Positions 1-11,568 of a stretch of DNA of 64,000 bases are shown here, piece after piece. How positions within the stretch are numbered: the first letter of the stretch is position 1; each line of letters starts with the position of its first letter. A program made the translations under genes and the position numbers. This DNA is from Poa pratensis (Eukaryota > Streptophyta > Magnoliopsida > Poales > Poaceae), in NCBI GenBank assembly GCA_947311845.1, contig CAMZMU010000117.1, forward strand, positions 76,365,232 to 76,429,231, written 5' to 3'. Below the pieces are notes generated by a model. That model made no database searches. It saw only the letters and a list, made by a program, of their open reading frames with translations, and had not been told where the DNA came from.

Positions 1-51
1 TCTACCGTGCAAGGTCACACAGTGCAGCTGTTCAAAGTGATCAATGGAACT
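1..51 (+). other. possible upstream exon end of the PSB33-like gene
   Basis: Frame 1 reads an open stretch ending VQLFKVINGT before a possible GT donor (GTATAAG). Beta-strand text of this kind (QLFKV.NGT) fits the part of a Rieske-like fold that should lie upstream of the DGCIVC exon at 716. The donor is weak. The roughly 25-residue segment expected between the two is not visible in 52-715. This may be a real exon end, a degraded one, or chance. Confidence 0.3.
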
Positions 52-715
52 GTATAAGTGTATATTGTGGTCAGGCCAAATAGCAACTTTGAACAATACA
101 AAGCAACAAAACATAAGGGTGCATATAGAGTTCGGCTGCTCTTATACATCAGTACAAAATTTCATTTTCTCGGTTAATAGGCCTGCACACTCGATATGGA
201 TTAAGTTGAAGGAGAGCGAACTCTATATGTCTTTCTTTTGTTGCTTCTTGTTTCTTATTAATAAGTTTTGTGTATCTGGTTACGGGTGCGAAATTTTGAT
301 ACGGTGTAGATCAGGCCTGTTTCTCTTTGGATAGCATGTTCAGTAATATAATATGCTTTTGTTTGTACTGAAATTCTCTGAACTGTATTCACAGCTTGCT
401 GTTTTATCATATTTTGTGCACTTCCATTTGTACCAAAATACAAATTTAAACCTGTCCAGCAATTTGGTGTGCGGAAACATGGTTACTTCTTCGAGTTGAG
501 ATAAGACGATGTCAGTTTCGAATAGTCACATGTGTTTACTTCTTCTGTTTCTTACTTTTCTTCTTGATCCTGTTCTTTTTTCTTTTTCTTTTGACACTAC
601 GAATCTGCGATACCATGAGTCTTTCTTTACCATATGCTCTGACTGTAAACTCTATCACTTGCTTGAAGGAGATAATTCCTTCAAAGATGTAACCTTATGC
701 TTATTTGCGTTTCAG

Positions 716-1347
716 GATGGCTGCATCGTTTGCCCATCAACAGATAGTACGTTCGATCTCCGCACTGGGGAAATAAAAGAATGGTACCCGAAAAACCCTG
801 TTTTACGGGCTCTGACGCCTGTTCTGCGGAAACTATTTGTGTACCCTGCGAGAACCGATGGAGAAAATATATACATCAGCATTAGGGGAGTTGGTAGCTC
901 TGGTGGATCAGCTGAGATTCTGTTCAGTGGGAAAGCTCAACCTGGGAGCACTGCATCTGATGTTAACATTGAAGAGGTCTCTTTCTCCATTATTTTCGCT
1001 CTGAAGCTTACAATAATACCTATACATTGCTTTATATTTCATGAGATGATCTCTGCATTGCTAATTCACTACTCCATTCTTAGCAAAAAAGGGAAATTTA
1101 CAGGACTGTTTACACTTTGCAGCCCAAATATAACTTGTTTTCTTTGCATTTTCAGGTGAGAATGGTAGTGGATGAAGGTGTTGGAGGTTTTGGTTTCACC
1201 CCTTACAATGAACTGATCAACGGAAGAGCTGCCATAATTGGCTTTTTATTGTTGATAGATTTTGAACTTTTAACTGGTAAAGGCCTTCTCAGGGGAACTG
1301 GTTTGTTGGACTTCATCTATGCAATTTCAAGAGCTTTCAGTTCATAA
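716..1347 (+). CDS. PSB33: PSB33/LIL8-type Rieske-like thylakoid protein, last two exons (partial)
   Basis: Two exons are visible, 716-976 and 1156-1347 (stop TAA), joined in phase 0 by a GT-AG intron. The first encodes DGCIVCPSTDSTFDLRTGEI and then a WYPKNPVLRALTPVLRKLFVYP stretch, matching the second half of a Rieske-like domain. The second encodes VRMVVDEGVGGFGFTPYNEL and a hydrophobic helix (AAIIGFLLLIDFELLTGKG) that resembles a light-harvesting-like membrane span near the C terminus. This order is that of plant PSB33/LIL8, a chloroplast protein that stabilises photosystem II and LHCII organisation (family knowledge). The Rieske cluster ligands are not complete in what is visible, as is usual for this family. 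The N-terminal half and transit peptide lie outside the window. The symbol is given from recalled family resemblance, without a search. Confidence 0.75.
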
Positions 1348-3200
1348 AGATGTTTTTTATTTTGTGTGGAATGCTATCAAGGTAAAGTCTAGATTTTGTT
1401 TATCTGCAATTGAGTACACGAGCAGTTGTAATTGAATATTATGTTTGCCCACAAAGTAAGGAATACAAGATATACTCCCCCTCTGTATTGGACATTTCTC
1501 TACTTGTAATCTTGGATCTGTCTGATCTCCCATAAACCCCGAGCAGAAATGGGTGGAGGTGTATGCATGTTCACTCAACCTGTAACATATAATCTGTTCT
1601 CTAAGCAAGAAAAAATGGCCACTTGATTGCGGTTCATGTGAGTCTCAGATCATGTGAGTTAGAAAATTGGTTTTAAGCAAACAGGAAAGTAGATAATTTA
1701 GTATGTATGACAAGGGAAATAACAAAGCAGATGGTACCACGAACAAGTTTATCCTTTTGTTTTCTTTATTAAAACTGACCACATTTTGGCTTTTGAAAGA
1801 GTGAAATGCTGTGGGAGAAACTATCATACTTTCGAATTCAATGTTTTACAAACAGTTCTTTCATTGTGTGGGTCTCTTCAATCTGGTAGTACTGAATGTT
1901 GCCTGAATTTAATCCTTAAAATCTCACCCTTTTTTTTAGAAAGGTCATTCCTATAACTTGTACAATAAAGTTAGCTCCCAATGTTCTATTTTTCTTTCTT
2001 AAATTGTGCCAGTATTGCTGCGCTGTAATTCAGAGCTCTCTGTTTCCAGTTTTGGCTTAATAACTTTGTTCCATTATCCTGCACTTCGATCTCAGATGAG
2101 ATCATTGGGAAGGTGAGAAGATTTTCGATCTAGGGTTCTCGGGTGCTTTTCATTCCTTTGTACTCCCTGCTTCTTAGATATTTGTATGTTAATCTAAGAG
2201 GTTTTCTTAATATTTGAGATGTTCAAGTTTGAACTGAAAGAAAATATCCAGGGAGCACATGTTATCCAGAGAACACAGCTCCGGGAGCAAAAAAATCCAG
2301 GTCCTGGTTTGTTACACTTAAGTTAGCTTCAAGTCGAAATATTATTAGCAGTTGGAAACTTAAAAGGTCATTAACCTAAAATGGTACCAGTGTCACCGAA
2401 TCAACAATACAACCCGTTCTGAACGTTGTTCCTCTGTCGTGCTGCCCCATATGTTGAGCTGTTGATGCTCTAAACATTGCAGCTAAGTGAAATTCGACCT
2501 TCCTAAGGCATGAATTGGACTTGCGAAGGCCAACAATATGCACGTTCATACTTTTTAATAATGTTCCCTGATGGCCTGATATATTTTTTTATGCATGGGA
2601 AGCATGTTTTCTGTTTTCATACTAGCTTCTGATATGATAAATTATCGTACTCTTTGCAGCTAAGTGAAATTCGACCTTAGACATGAATTGCAGTTGCCTA
2701 GTTGTAAATCCCATTTTAATAACAAAAAGTGTAAATATCATTAATAGAACAAATGCATGCTTTTTTTAATAATTTTGAGCTGATGCATTTTTGTATGAAT
2801 GAGAATCATGCTTTAAGCCTAGCTTCTCATTCGATAAATCCCGTACTGTTTACGTTGATCGTACTCTGCCAGATCCTACTATCTTCAAATTGGCGCCATG
2901 AATTCTCATCTGTTTTATGGACTCTGGATCATACTGACCAGATAAGGGTATGTATAAAATAAAAGACTGAAATCATTTGAAGGGGTATGGGTCGACTGAC
3001 AATCTAGAACCATAGGAACTTTGCAGACTACCCGTCGTTCCTGTAGCCTGTTCTTGCTCAGCTGGGCCTTTTACGACGAGATCTTATCTGATCATTATTA
3101 TGATCATGGGCTTCCATGGTCTGAATTTTGCCCTTTGTGTCCATATTTTTTAACATTTCTTTCTGGTGTGAATAACAAAATATTAGTGCGTGTTAACATG
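1348..3200. other. 3' flank and intergenic DNA
   Basis: AT-rich sequence with no supportable gene. The first few hundred bases are probably the 3' UTR and downstream flank of the PSB33-like gene. It contains the degenerate tandem duplication listed separately. Confidence 0.6.
2479..2850. repeat. degenerate tandem duplication, period about 178 bp
   Basis: GCAGCTAAGTGAAATTCGAC occurs at 2479 and again at 2657. Each is followed by CATGAATTG, a TTTTTAATAAT tract, a TGATG...GCATG stretch and a CTAGCTTCT motif in the same order. The copies are visibly diverged, so the duplication is old. No function is apparent. Confidence 0.6.
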
Positions 3201-3202
3201 TA

Positions 3203-3325
3203 CTCCCTCCGTTCTAAAATAGATGACTTCCATTTGTCTAGATACGGATGTATCTATACTTGTTACACATCTAGATACATATGTATGTAGACAAATAAAA
3301 GTCATCTAATTTGGACCGGAGGGAG
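3203..3325. mobile_element. Stowaway (Tc1/mariner-type) MITE
   Basis: Terminal inverted repeats CTCCCTCCGTTC at the left and GGACCGGAGGGAG at the right flank a 123-bp foldback. TA dinucleotides at 3201-3202 and 3326-3327 give the target duplication. The arms (AGATGACTT...AAGTCATCT) are imperfect. CTCCCTCCGT ends with a TA target are diagnostic of grass Stowaway elements. It has no coding capacity. Confidence 0.93.
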
Positions 3326-3327
3326 TA

Positions 3328-4717
3328 CTTCAGTTAAGGTCATACATGCCTTCTCCTCTTCTCAAACTAGTAAATCTGGTTTGTCTTTGTCAGCTTATTG
3401 ATTGCTTTTACAGTATCCATGTGCCAGGCCAGTTGTACTGCCAGTTAAAATCAACCTAGAGTTAAATCAAAGGGGGGGACAATGGATGTGTGCATCATCA
3501 GAAACGGACATCAATGTCAGTGTCACGTGAGGAAATGTTAGAGAGCACATTCCTCAGGTTAATTTCATTATACACTTAAGTAGTAATTCTCGGATATTCT
3601 CTTCTATAAAAAAGGATGCACAAAAGAATTTAATCTTCTGATTCTCATGTACAACAACAATCTCCGCCTTTGGGCTGCCTTCTCTCTCTCTCTCTGTTAC
3701 CGTCAAAATTGGCAATTAAAATCAATCTGAGGTTTACTAAAAGGGATAATGGACGTGCTGTGATGCCCAGGAATCCAAAGAGCTTTTGGGCAGCACATGC
3801 TCCGGGTCAACCCAATCTCGGACCGAATCAGACAACTGGACAGAAAGCTCTGCAGTGAGAATACATTACCCTGGAATTATTTTGGGACACCCTTAAACTA
3901 GAGCTTATATTTCTGTCCCTAAGTCCCTGTCAATTAGTCAAGTTAATTGCTACAGGATGTCTCTTTGTTATCCATCATCTCCTGGTACAGGAGCTCGCTC
4001 GGAAGTTTCCTGAAGTGCACAATGATTCAGTTCCCGTCTAGTACCTTGCAGGTAAACAACAATATTAGCATTTTTTTCCCTAGACTAGAAGATATGGTTG
4101 GGTTTTGAATTCAGAACAGAAGAGTATCTTTTCGTACGGAAATTGTGAGAAAATACAAGGTATGTAGACACAGAGTGCACACACGATGATTATTAGAAAC
4201 CTCAGCTACCCAGCAGGGAGGTGCATGCACGTACACACGCATAGGTAGCATCTGAAATTGAACACCAAATCTAAGCTGGCCCTTTGGCCCCATCACATTA
4301 ACACACTCCACTTCATTAGCCTTCACCACACCAGCAGTAAGCACTGAAGACCTCGCAGCATTTAACCTGGGCCTGCTTCTGATACTGCCTGGCCACTGGC
4401 CCCAGCACGTCAGCGGCTTGCCATGCCGCTGCTACAGATGTCCCGCACGGCGTTGTCTTTGTTACAGTATATGTGGACTAAACTAGCCATTTTCATCAAT
4501 TTGGACTTTTGAGATAGTTGGCTAGCGAATCAATTTGATAACCTTGACTGTCCAAACTTTGAATAGTTTACCATGACTATTGCTGCATGGTTTATTTTTT
4601 TACCGGTGCTAGATTGTTTTGAGAAACAATGAGTACAATGTAGGCTGTAGGCATGCACGAAATAGTGCTAGATTTCAAATCATGAAGTTCCAAAGGCGAG
4701 TTTCGGGATATGTCATC
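3328..4717. other. intergenic DNA
   Basis: No supportable gene. A CT microsatellite lies near 3680. Short ORFs here have no recognisable domain and no splice-consistent extension. Confidence 0.5.
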
Positions 4718-4888
4718 CCATGTACTTTAAAAGAAAGTTGTCAAGTGGATTCCGTCAATGTCCCACTTCTAGTTTATTTGTGAATTTTTAGTTCAAATTG
4801 TGGTCCGAAATTTTGAACTAAAAATCCCAAATGAATTAGAGGTGGGATATTGGTGGGATTCCACTTACACCTCTACTTAAAAGTATGG
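4718..4888. repeat. unclassified inverted-repeat element (MITE-like)
   Basis: The two halves are reverse complements: CCATGTACTTTAAAAG at the left pairs with CTTAAAAGTATGG at the right. Inner arms TTTTTAGTTCAAA and TTTGAACTAAAAA flank a 14-bp loop. Total length is about 171 bp with arms near 75 bp. No clear target duplication is seen and the ends match no superfamily I know. Confidence 0.7.
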
Positions 4889-5899
4889 AAAATTAGACTC
4901 TTCGATCCAGAATAAGTGTGGCTGATTACCAGAGTAGTTTATATGATCTATCAACTTATAGCATGTTGCCTAAAAAAAGAAACATAACGAGGGCTTAAAG
5001 GTGAACTGTCAAGATGAAAGAACAATACTCGCCAAAAAAAAGAGATGAAAAAACAATGACTGTAGGTTTTTTTTTTTGAGTGGAACAATGACTGTAGGTG
5101 AGTAGCCTCGAATCTGGTTTGGGCCGCAGGGGAGCCCACGCCAGCGGTGGGGTGGTGTACGGACGTAATCCGTGCTACGGTCAAACGTGTGCGGCCACGT
5201 GTCGACTTTTGAGTATCAGCGTTCTTGGACTGTTGGTCGTCGTTTCCTTGCGTCTTTGCCTTCTTTCTTCCCGCGGCTCGCCATGCTGCTGCAGACACGC
5301 GGTGCTCCCACACCTGCGTTGGATTTGCCTAAGTACGGAGTAGAGCCGTCGAATAGTACAGTTCTATATTGGAGTTTGCCATTCCTCTTTAAACCATTGA
5401 CATGCAGCCATGCACACAGAACTGAAGTAATACAAGTGCAAACATAAGAACACAGTTGTCGCTTTAGCTAAAACAGTTCCAAAGGCACACATATATAGAA
5501 GTCCATTGCAGAACAGAGTAAAATGACAACAACATTCCATCAGTACTAACCTCCAAAAACCATTGCAGTATCGAGGAAGCTGCCCTCCACAAAAGCAAAC
5601 CAACATCTCTTAATCCTGCTGCCGGTGGATAATGCATCATCGCAATCTCTCTCCTTTTAATACCCAGCACCCGCCATATGGCCATATATTTAACAAAGGA
5701 AAATCAGGGAAGGGACACGTATACGCTTCTCCAGCTGTGTCCACCCAGCTCGAACATCACCTCCGGCTCCATTGTCCTCCTCCTGCTCCCATGCATGCAC
5801 CCATGCAATTCAGCACACCTCTCCGATCTCCTTCTCTCTCTCGTCTTCACTGCTGCACACCTCACCCCACCATCTCTGTCCCTCTCTACCCTTCTATCC
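4889..5899. other. intergenic DNA and upstream region of the AP2/ERF gene
   Basis: Holds poly-A/T tracts and no supportable gene. CT-rich sequence from about 5810 to 5900 leads into the TATA box of the AP2/ERF gene and is probably its proximal promoter. Confidence 0.5.
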
Positions 5900-5900
5900 C

Positions 5901-5908
5901 TATATATA
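5901..5908 (+). promoter_or_regulatory. TATA box of the AP2/ERF gene
   Basis: TATATATA lies 129 bp upstream of the start codon at 6030. It follows a pyrimidine-rich stretch, leaving a short leader of about 95-100 nt. Confidence 0.6.
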
Positions 5909-6029
5909 CACACACGTACGGCACCAAATCCCAACACCAACTCGATCGAGCTCACACAGCGACACTACAGCAGCAAAAGAACCTCTCGTACTCGTCACAA
6001 GCTTGCTTGCTTGCTTCGCCATTGCTGCG

Positions 6030-6590
6030 ATGGAGATGGTGCTCGACAATGCGGCCGGCGTCGCGGGGGCCGAGCAGGAGCAGTACCGTGGGGTGAGGAA
6101 GAGGAAGTGGGGCAAGTGGGTGTCGGAGATCAGGGAGCCCGGCAAGAAGACGCGCATCTGGCTGGGCAGCTTCGAGTCACCGGAGATGGCCGCCGTGGCT
6201 CACGACGTGGCCGAGCTCCGGCTGCGTGGGCACGAGGCCAAGCTCAACTTCCCGGACCTTGTCCACCTCTTCCGCCGCCCCGCCACCGCCGAGCCCGACG
6301 ACGTCCGGGCGGCCGCGCTCGAGGCCGCGGCCCAGGTCCGCTTCAGGCCCGACCTCCTGCTGCAGCCCGGCGGCTGTGGCTGTGGCAGCGGCGGCTTCTC
6401 GGACCGGCTCGATGACGTGGCGTGGGATGTCCTGCTCGGCGCTGACGATCTGGAGGCCCAGTCGCCCAACATGTGGGCTGAGCTGGCCGAGGCCATGCTG
6501 TTGGTCCCACCTGTCTGGGAGGGCACTGCCATAGACAATGACGAGTGGGCCCAGGGCCAGCTCTGGGACCCGTCTTGCTGGAGCTACTAA
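6030..6590 (+). CDS. DREB-subfamily AP2/ERF transcription factor
   Basis: A single-exon, GC-rich 186-residue protein. The AP2/ERF DNA-binding domain spans residues about 19-76. It starts [19 protein letters not shown], continues [20 protein letters not shown] and ends GHEAKLNFP. Valine at AP2 position 14 and glutamate at position 19 place it in the DREB rather than the ERF subfamily (family rule). [12 protein letters not shown] segment after the domain resembles the alanine-rich motif of DREB A-4/TINY-like members. The acidic C terminus ([15 protein letters not shown], then MWAELAEAM and LWDP) looks like an activation region. The start ATG was chosen because the same frame upstream is low-complexity leader and 6030 lies 129 bp after a TATA box. 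It should act in the nucleus on DRE/CRT-type elements; the target genes cannot be told from sequence. Confidence 0.93.
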   Translation: MEMVLDNAAGVAGAEQEQYRGVRKRKWGKWVSEIREPGKKTRIWLGSFESPEMAAVAHDVAELRLRGHEAKLNFPDLVHLFRRPATAEPDDVRAAALEAAAQVRFRPDLLLQPGGCGCGSGGFSDRLDDVAWDVLLGADDLEAQSPNMWAELAEAMLLVPPVWEGTAIDNDEWAQGQLWDPSCWSY

Positions 6591-6907
6591 TCGCATGCCC
6601 TTTTAGAGGTTAACTGATTTTTTTCCAAAAGAAAAAAACAGTAGACGGGATTCGACAGAGGTTGTCCGAAACAAATTTAAGTGTCGGCAGCTTAAGGAGT
6701 TCTTATGGAGTTATGGCATATTCCGAGAGATAGTGTGTGGCGTTTCTTGCTAGTTAGATAGCCAAGGTCCAACACGTGCAATTCACGTGGGACACAATAA
6801 GTATTACTACTGCAATTCTTTCCATTATCTCCACAACATGAGAAACAAATGATCGCCATTTCATTTATTCAACAGTTCCTACACCTCCACAATGGTAGTA
6901 TCATAGC

Positions 6908-7083
6908 CAGGGCGGACCCAGGCGAAATTTTGAGAGGGGGCACACTATGTGACCGGGGGCATTTCATGTCTAAGTTCAAATATTTTGAATATTTTTCTTC
7001 TAAAAATGAGCATATTCTATTGGGGTTTGAAATTTTGAGTGGGGGCCAAGGCCCCCATTACCTTGAACTTGGGTCCGCCCCTG
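6908..7083. mobile_element. hAT-type MITE with 8-bp target duplication
   Basis: Ends CAGGGCGGACCC and GGGTCCGCCCCTG are inverted repeats. ATCATAGC occurs directly on both sides (6900-6907 and 7084-7091), an 8-bp target duplication typical of hAT elements. The body is 176 bp with a GGGGGC...GCCCCC inner pair and no coding capacity. The family name is not claimed. Confidence 0.82.
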
Positions 7084-7091
7084 ATCATAGC

Positions 7092-10000
7092 CGGTGTAAG
7101 TCGTGAAATGCAGTGCAATGCAAGATAAATATGATGTGTCATTTTTTCATCTTACGACGTTGAGCCTAAATGCTGAATGTCTTGTGGCTTGTCCAACATA
7201 ACTGAATCTCACTATTGATAGGCTCACTGTGAGAGGAAGGATGGCTCCCACTTGTCAACTTTGCCTGGTCCCTTAGGTATGGAGAATTTACTCACCTATG
7301 CAAGGAGAACTCCCAATGCATGTCTTCGATCACTTGGACAAATGACACGCCCCCTGCGACGTATGCACAACACCCTATGATTCTATAGATGACTCGTGGA
7401 ATGCCTTCCTTCACGTAGTCCGCGAGAATTTTATGGTCTGCTGAAGCGGCCACGTAATTTATGTTACGTGAAAATGTTGAAATAACACAACCATCACATA
7501 TTCACTAGAAGAAGGCTCACATATATTGAGGTCACACACCTCGCTTTTGAGGACATTAATCAATAGACCTTTGCTTTTGGAGCGAACATTACGTGGGTAC
7601 AAGAAACCATGATCGTAGTGGAGCAGAGGGTTTTCAGTATGTTAGTCTAAGAAGGTTAAAAAAAGTATGTTTGTGTAAGAACATGTCATTCCAAATGTAT
7701 ATCTTCTTCACATTTTTAATGAAAATGGAGCGCTCCTTTCGGTTGCTAAAAAAAGAAGCTATTTGACCTACCCTTCTAGATTTTTAAGAAGGTCCAAAAA
7801 AGACTATGGAGTCTTATCGGCAAGATTCATAAATGCACCAACAGAAACAAAACATGTAAGAAACCCGAAACAAGGTAAGGTAAAAAATGATGTCATTGAC
7901 GAATTCGAACCACAAAGATTTGTAAGCAATGGTAGTTGTTTTACTGCCCTCTACATGAATTTTCTGACATGTCTATTACATTCAAAAAAGGAAAGAAATT
8001 CATGAAATTGAACTAAGAGCTCGTTTGGCACCCAACATTTCATTTCATTTGACAGAAATAAAATGATGCGTGGAAAATGTCCCGAGGATGACGATGTCAG
8101 ATATACCGCGACAAGATGGCACGCGTTATCCCACTGTTCCGTCCTCGCACGTACAACCCTGAGGTCGAAACCAAAATAAAAGCTGGACCCTGGTCAACCC
8201 ATGTGCACGTCCAGATTCAGCTCACGAAATCAGGCGCGGAGATCGGCTGGCTGTCTCCCTGACAAACGGTTTCAATGGAGGAAGTATGATGCGTTGCATG
8301 TATCCGAAGGTCACTGCTGCCTGTCCTGGTGACGCCGGCAATGATTGCTGATTGGGTGCGTGCTAACTCGATACTGTTTGTTTGGTGAGGAGGAGGCCAG
8401 CCAGCTAGCTCACGTTGCAATTTACTAATTATGTATCTTGGCATGCGCATGGTTTATGTTTCGTGTAGTGTCTGATTGAAAATTATGGGATCTCGACATA
8501 ATGCTGCTTAGTGAGCAACATCTCATGTGCTAAGTGTAGTTAGCTAGTGTCAGATGAGATATTCTATGTACTTACCAACGGGTTATCAGATATCAAAGAT
8601 TCAGATAAGAGGTTGAAGCGGAATACGTCGATAGCCAGGGTACAGTAACCACACATCTATTTCTTGAAAGTTGGCTTATGCTAACAAGAAGATTTCTTCA
8701 GTTATAGACATAGTTATAGGTATATAAATCGGGTTCCGCCGCTGCAACATACTAGTGGTTAGTTTCCACTGTCTAGCCTTCTAGGTCAAGGTTTAGTGTA
8801 TGCATGGGGTAATGCTAGCACATTTGACCTCACGCCATTCTGATAGAAGAGGGCTCGAGAAAAATGAAAAATCCGCCAGCGAAATGCGAGGGTGGTACGC
8901 ATCCCAATTTATTTTCATGGGCAGTGACAAAGGTCATGCAGCCATGTCAACCTACCATGTTCTCACTAGAACAGTATGGGTCGACGTACGCAGGCCCTGG
9001 CATCCAAGCTGGAACAAATGGCGTATACGTCAGTTCAAGGCCAGCCTTGATGGATTGCATATATTAAATATGCTCATGCACTAGAAATAGGTGTGTGGTT
9101 AAATCAAGAATACATCACATAGGCATTAATCGAATCAACACTATTGGTTATAGATATAAAGAAGACATCAATTATAACCAGCCAGAGACTTACTAGACTA
9201 GTAATGTGTGTCGAAATCAATATTATATTACACAAAATTCTTGCCTGATAATAATGAGAGTGCTTCTCCTAGATTTTGCTAAAAAGAAAGAGATGAAAAT
9301 ATTTTAACCCTATGCATGCTTAGAGACGTGGATCTTACCAGGTAATCTTCAGACAATTAGGACACAACCAAGGTTATATTGGGGCCAATTGTTTCGACAT
9401 GCTTGCGACTTTGCTTAACCGTGTGCCCTATGGTGATGTGTTAAGAAACTATTCGGCATCCCTGAATAGCTTCTCAATGATCGAAGGTAATAAACTTGAT
9501 AAACCTCAATTGTCTCGGGAATAGAATAATATTTTTACAATTGACTTCACTAATGGAACATAATAGAGCACCAGATCCAGATAGGTTTCCGGCGGAGTTT
9601 TATTAAAAAAAATTGGGATGTCGTCAAGGGACGACACAGTCCAGAACCAACAATATAGACGTATATGTGTTTCTCAATGTTAATTTTTTTACGGAAGTAC
9701 GTACAAATTACATAACTATGACTGCATGTAAGGTGATTAAAACCTACTCACACAGCTTTCATGCTTGGACAACGTATCTCGGAAGGGATTGTTCTACTAC
9801 ATAAAACCATTCTTGAACTTCATAGGAATAAAATGGATGGTGCGTTGTTCAAAATTGATTTTAGAGAACTATGATAAATTGAAATGGCCTTTCTCGCAAC
9901 AAGCTATGAAACTCATTTGTTATTTTTTTACATGATTGCCAATTTGGCAACTAATATCTCATAGGCACAACGGCCAGCAGTTTTGTGAGTACACTTATCA

Positions 10001-11017
10001 TTACAAGAGTGGTTTCTCCGTTTTCCTGTATGTTTATGCATCGGGGAGCCCTAAAGGAGAACTGGAATTAGCTCTGACTGCTTAACAACCGTAGTTTCCC
10101 AGTACCTCTGCCTCCGCAAAGCATGCAACTCTCTAGTACACGTATACTAGCTCTGCCTTTGCAACGCATGCAAACTGTTTGTTTCCGGTCTGGACCGTAC
10201 ATGTGATTGTACTCCTTGATATCCCATAGCATCACCCCTATGTTAGACAAGAATAACATGGCCCGGATCTCCATATCCACTTATAGACGATATAAAGCTC
10301 CAAGGAAGGAGCTTGGAAAACGCCCCATAGATCGACCAAAGTTCCATACGGAGTTGATCAGGGAACAAATGAACAAAATGTGTCCCGGTTTCGTCATCCT
10401 GAGCGATGCAGGCGGAGACAAGGACATGATCGAGCGCCGTCTTGCTTTGCTTCCGCAGACAAAAACAAAAACGACATATATATATGTTAATTAGACCAAC
10501 AACGCACGCACCATGGCGGTCATTGGTCTAAGCTCATCACGGTCGACAGACTCGACATCCGCTTATCTAAACAAGAATAACGATCACGTTCGGGAGATCG
10601 CGCTGCTAGCTGGCCGAGATCCCACGCAGATAGCTGAAATCGCTTCTCGTTGGAGTACAGACAGAAGGAGAAGTTGACTGTTTTTGGGTAAATTCAGCCG
10701 GAGGTCACTTGCTGGGTTGAGATATACTACTACCGTCCTGGAATCTGAATGTCACAATCATCTCGATTTACGCTCGTGCGGCGAATCTCCTTCTGCTCCG
10801 CGGTGCATTTTTTATCTGTTTCGTTTCCTCGTAGCGGGTGGAAAGTTGCTTTGTTTCAGGTGGGAGCGGCGAAAGCGATGTTGATGTAGCTAGCGGTGCC
10901 GACCGAGATGGCGACGCCTGGGTGCACATACAATCTTTTTGGTTATACTTTCTCCCTGTGGATGCTCAAGCTTTTGTGCCGCCGCTGTGGTCGGCAAGCC
11001 TAGCTAGCTAGAAGCGT
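7092..11017. other. intergenic DNA, no supportable gene
   Basis: About 3.9 kb of moderately AT-rich DNA. ORFs up to 95 codons (for example 10207-10494) show no domain, no splice partners and no coding-like composition. Old transposon remnants are likely but I can name none. Confidence 0.55.
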
Positions 11018-11020
11018 ATG

Positions 11021-11264
11021 CACTAGTAGAAAAAGGACCTTTCGTCCGGAGTCCTGTTTGCCATTAGCCCCGGTTCAGGCAAAAACCGGGACCAGTGCCT
11101 GGCACTGGTCCCGGTTCGATTTGCCAGGGCCCCGTGGGGCATTGGTCCGGTTCGGTTGGGGGCATTGGTCCCGGTTCTTGAAAGAACCGGGACCAAAGCT
11201 CCAGAGCCAGCCACGTGGCGTGCGCGGAGCTTTGGTCCCGGTTCTTACCAAGAACCGGGACCAA
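11021..11264. repeat. 5' terminal repeat and subterminal hairpin cluster of the CACTA element
   Basis: After the CACTA end come hairpins with CCCGGTT/AACCGGG arms, at about 11060-11095, 11165-11200 and 11229-11264. In En/Spm-type elements such subterminal motifs are binding sites for the element's TNPA-like protein. They also overlap the promoter of the transposase gene, so they may set its expression (inference). Confidence 0.85.
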
Positions 11265-11277
11265 TACCTCCCCTGCC

Positions 11278-11286
11278 TATATATAA
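11278..11286 (+). promoter_or_regulatory. TATA box of the CACTA transposase gene
   Basis: TATATATAA follows the subterminal hairpins directly and is followed by a C-rich leader. It lies about 290 bp before the probable start codon. The same CTATATATAACC core occurs on the minus strand at 15497-15504. Confidence 0.55.
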
Positions 11287-11568
11287 CCCCCACCCCCTCT
11301 TCTCTCCTCTGTTTTTTTTTCTGGTTGGATTGGTGGGAAGTGGGTGCTAGTTTTTTTTTCTTTGCCACGCACAAGATGTGTTCGATGAAATGCCCGAGCC
11401 ACACTTAAGTTCGCACAAGATGATATCCTCGGCCGAGGTTAGCAACTTTATCCTTTTCGTCTGTAATTGATACAGAAATATTGCACGTGTCGATGTACGG
11501 TGGTCATTTCACTATTCAAGATGTTATTGTAATGGTATTTGATAAACTTAATTATATATATGATGCAG

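Noticed and set aside
5772..6029. Upstream in-frame extension of the AP2/ERF protein
   Set aside because: The extension is CT-rich leader, covers the TATA box and has no domain; the ATG at 6030 fits the family.
10207..10494. 95-codon ORF in the intergenic region
   Set aside because: No domain, no splice partners, AT-rich end and no neighbour context.
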